From Parcubacteria group bacterium RIFCSPHIGHO2_01_FULL_47_10b (GTDB lineage Bacteria; Patescibacteriota; Minisyncoccia; 2-01-FULL-47-10), in NCBI GenBank assembly GCA_001824325.1, contig MHXC01000060.1, positions 1 to 15,220 of the forward strand: a DNA stretch of 15,220 nt, in the 5' to 3' direction. The notes under the pieces are model-generated. The model had not been told where the DNA came from, ran no database searches, and saw nothing but the letters and a program-made list of their open reading frames with translations. The position numbers and the translations under genes were made by a program. The first letter of the stretch is position 1. The number at the start of each line of letters is the position of its first letter. Of the stretch, positions 13,862-15,220 are shown one piece after another.

Positions 13862-15220
13862 CTATACCGTCTTGTCGCGTAGCTTGTGATGATAACGCCG
13901 ACTGAAGCGGTGGGCTTCGTTGCGTAGTGTGAGCAACGCTGTCTCTATGATCGTTCCGAACGCAGAGAGTTTTCGAGGCGTTGACCTATTAGTAGCATAA
14001 AGCATTTCCTTCCGTTTCGCAAGTGCGACGAGGGGGATTGAGGGGGTGTGTTCGGCGTTGTCGCCGTGTTTGGCAACCGCGTCGTTTTGCGCGAGAACAT
14101 CCTGTGCCGCATTGAGCTGCGCAATGCCGCCATCGACTAAAATGAGGTCTGGTCGTGGCCAGCGATTGTTTTTAAGGCGCCGTGAAAGGACCTCACGAAG
14201 CATCCCAATATCGTTGGGTTCCTGCGCCATGCGAATGCGAAAATGGCGATATTGTGCGCGGTCGGGAGCTAATTCATTGCGGTGGTTACGGGTAAGCACC
14301 ACCATAGAGCCCGTAGCAGCATGACCTTGAATATTAGCAATGTCGTAGCCCTCAATGCGATTTATGGCGTAATTCGCGGGCAATGCAAGCCATGATTTGA
14401 GCTCCGTAAGTGACGCGCGATCGTTTTCGGGCTCCGCTGCACGCAGTCCATCTGTTAAATCCTCATTCTTTTGCGATAATACGCGGTAATGCGTAATTAC
14501 GTGCTCCAGGCGATGTACCATGTCGCGCAACTGTCCCGCATATTCATAATGCTCTGATTGGGCTGCGCGTTGCATTGAACGATTGAGTTCGTCAAGTACG
14601 GCGCGCTTACGGCCTTTTAGAACAGCTGTTACATAGCGGATATTTTTTGCATAGTCGCGTTGCAGAGTGCGTTGTTCGGCGATTGGCCGTGAAGCAAATA
14701 CTTTCGCGGGCTCGCAGCAATACCGCGGACATAGGCCAAGGTCAGCATACAAGCAACTATTGCGACTGTGTCGTTTGTTACACGTGCAATACGGAAAAAT
14801 TCGGCGCAAAAACGCCAATGTTTGTTTGAGCGCATACACTCCTGTGTAGGGTCCGAGCCATATTTTGATTTGGACCCTGCTGCTGTTACACTCCTTCTTA
14901 TACGCATCTGCCTGTATCTGGTGCATGGTGACAACCCGCGGAAACTCCTCCTTGGTAATCCCTACCATTACGTAGCTCTTATCGTCTTTTAACAGCACAT
15001 TAAATCGCGGCCGGTACTTTTTAATAAGTATTGACTCACGGATCAACGCGCTAATCTCCGAGTCAGTTTCCTCCCATCGGATACGAGCGATCTGCTCGAT
15101 CATTCCCAATTTCTCCGGCCGCCCGCGCAAAAAATCGCTACGGAAATAGCTTTGAACCCGAGAGCGTAACGAGCCAGACTTACCAATATATATAACAGTC
15201 CCTCGCTTACCGAGGAAAAA
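13862..15220 (-). CDS. uvrC: UvrABC excinuclease subunit C, 5' end beyond the window
   Basis: The nuclease that makes both incisions in nucleotide excision repair. The frame is open to the right edge, giving 452 visible residues; only about ten N-terminal residues should be missing. The first visible residues hold the end of the GIY-YIG domain (VIYIGKSGSLRSRVQSYF, 9-26), which cuts 3' of the lesion. An iron-sulphur-type Cys set follows: C147, C156, C164 and C168, the last three with x7 and x3 spacing. The UVR helices (about 204-240) bind UvrB. The RNase H-like domain cuts 5' of the lesion and keeps D293 (GYDIAN), D363 (VDGG) and H437 (NEAHRF). The protein stops right after YHHKLRDKTV, so the C-terminal tandem helix-hairpin-helix domain of the usual 600-aa UvrC is absent. 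The next gene starts 34 nt on, so there is no room for a frameshifted remnant. A TTG at 15130 in this frame is internal, not the start. Confidence 0.94.
   Translation of the reverse strand, partial: FFLGKRGTVIYIGKSGSLRSRVQSYFRSDFLRGRPEKLGMIEQIARIRWEETDSEISALIRESILIKKYRPRFNVLLKDDKSYVMVGITKEEFPRVVTMHQIQADAYKKECNSSRVQIKIWLGPYTGVYALKQTLAFLRRIFPYCTCNKRHSRNSCLYADLGLCPRYCCEPAKVFASRPIAEQRTLQRDYAKNIRYVTAVLKGRKRAVLDELNRSMQRAAQSEHYEYAGQLRDMVHRLEHVITHYRVLSQKNEDLTDGLRAAEPENDRASLTELKSWLALPANYAINRIEGYDIANIQGHAATGSMVVLTRNHRNELAPDRAQYRHFRIRMAQEPNDIGMLREVLSRRLKNNRWPRPDLILVDGGIAQLNAAQDVLAQNDAVAKHGDNAEHTPSIPLVALAKRKEMLYATNRSTPRKLSAFGTIIETALLTLRNEAHRFSRRYHHKLRDKTV

Overview
The window is about 15.2 kb of a compact bacterial chromosome with ordinary housekeeping genes, short spacers and several 4-8 nt gene overlaps. 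I infer a Candidate Phyla Radiation (Patescibacteria) genome. The reasons are an RNase J with a long basic tail, a short UvrC, a non-lipoprotein membrane-anchored peptide-binding protein, a conserved-looking multi-TM protein I cannot place, an EF-P with an aberrant tip loop, and no recognisable Shine-Dalgarno sequence before any gene. TGA is used as a stop, so the recoded-UGA CPR lineages are unlikely. No phage, IS element or CRISPR array is visible.

Layout. (1) 92-4378, plus strand: a 133-aa uncharacterised protein translationally coupled to a PolB-like 3'-5' exonuclease, then a sugar nucleotidyltransferase, an NAD-dependent epimerase/dehydratase and a phosphomannomutase/phosphoglucomutase. 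The last three can make and modify an NDP-sugar for surface polysaccharide. (2) 4389-7016, minus strand: D-aminoacyl-tRNA deacylase, EF-P and TrpS, a translation cluster, followed by a protein built almost entirely of coiled-coil heptads. (3) 7017-7718: a 700-bp stretch without a gene, with a promoter at one end, a terminator-like hairpin at the other and many nested inverted repeats between. This is the best candidate here for an undescribed structured RNA. (4) 7719-9308, plus strand: a 529-aa membrane protein of unknown function behind a strong promoter. (5) 9319-15220, minus strand, in order of transcription: uvrC (cut by the right edge), a 4-TM DUF360/holin-like protein, secG, a family-5 substrate-binding protein, tRNA-Leu(CAG) with its own strong promoter, and RNase J.

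Gene functions are assigned from motifs read by eye. No database search was run. Promoters and RNA structures are pattern matches, not measured features.
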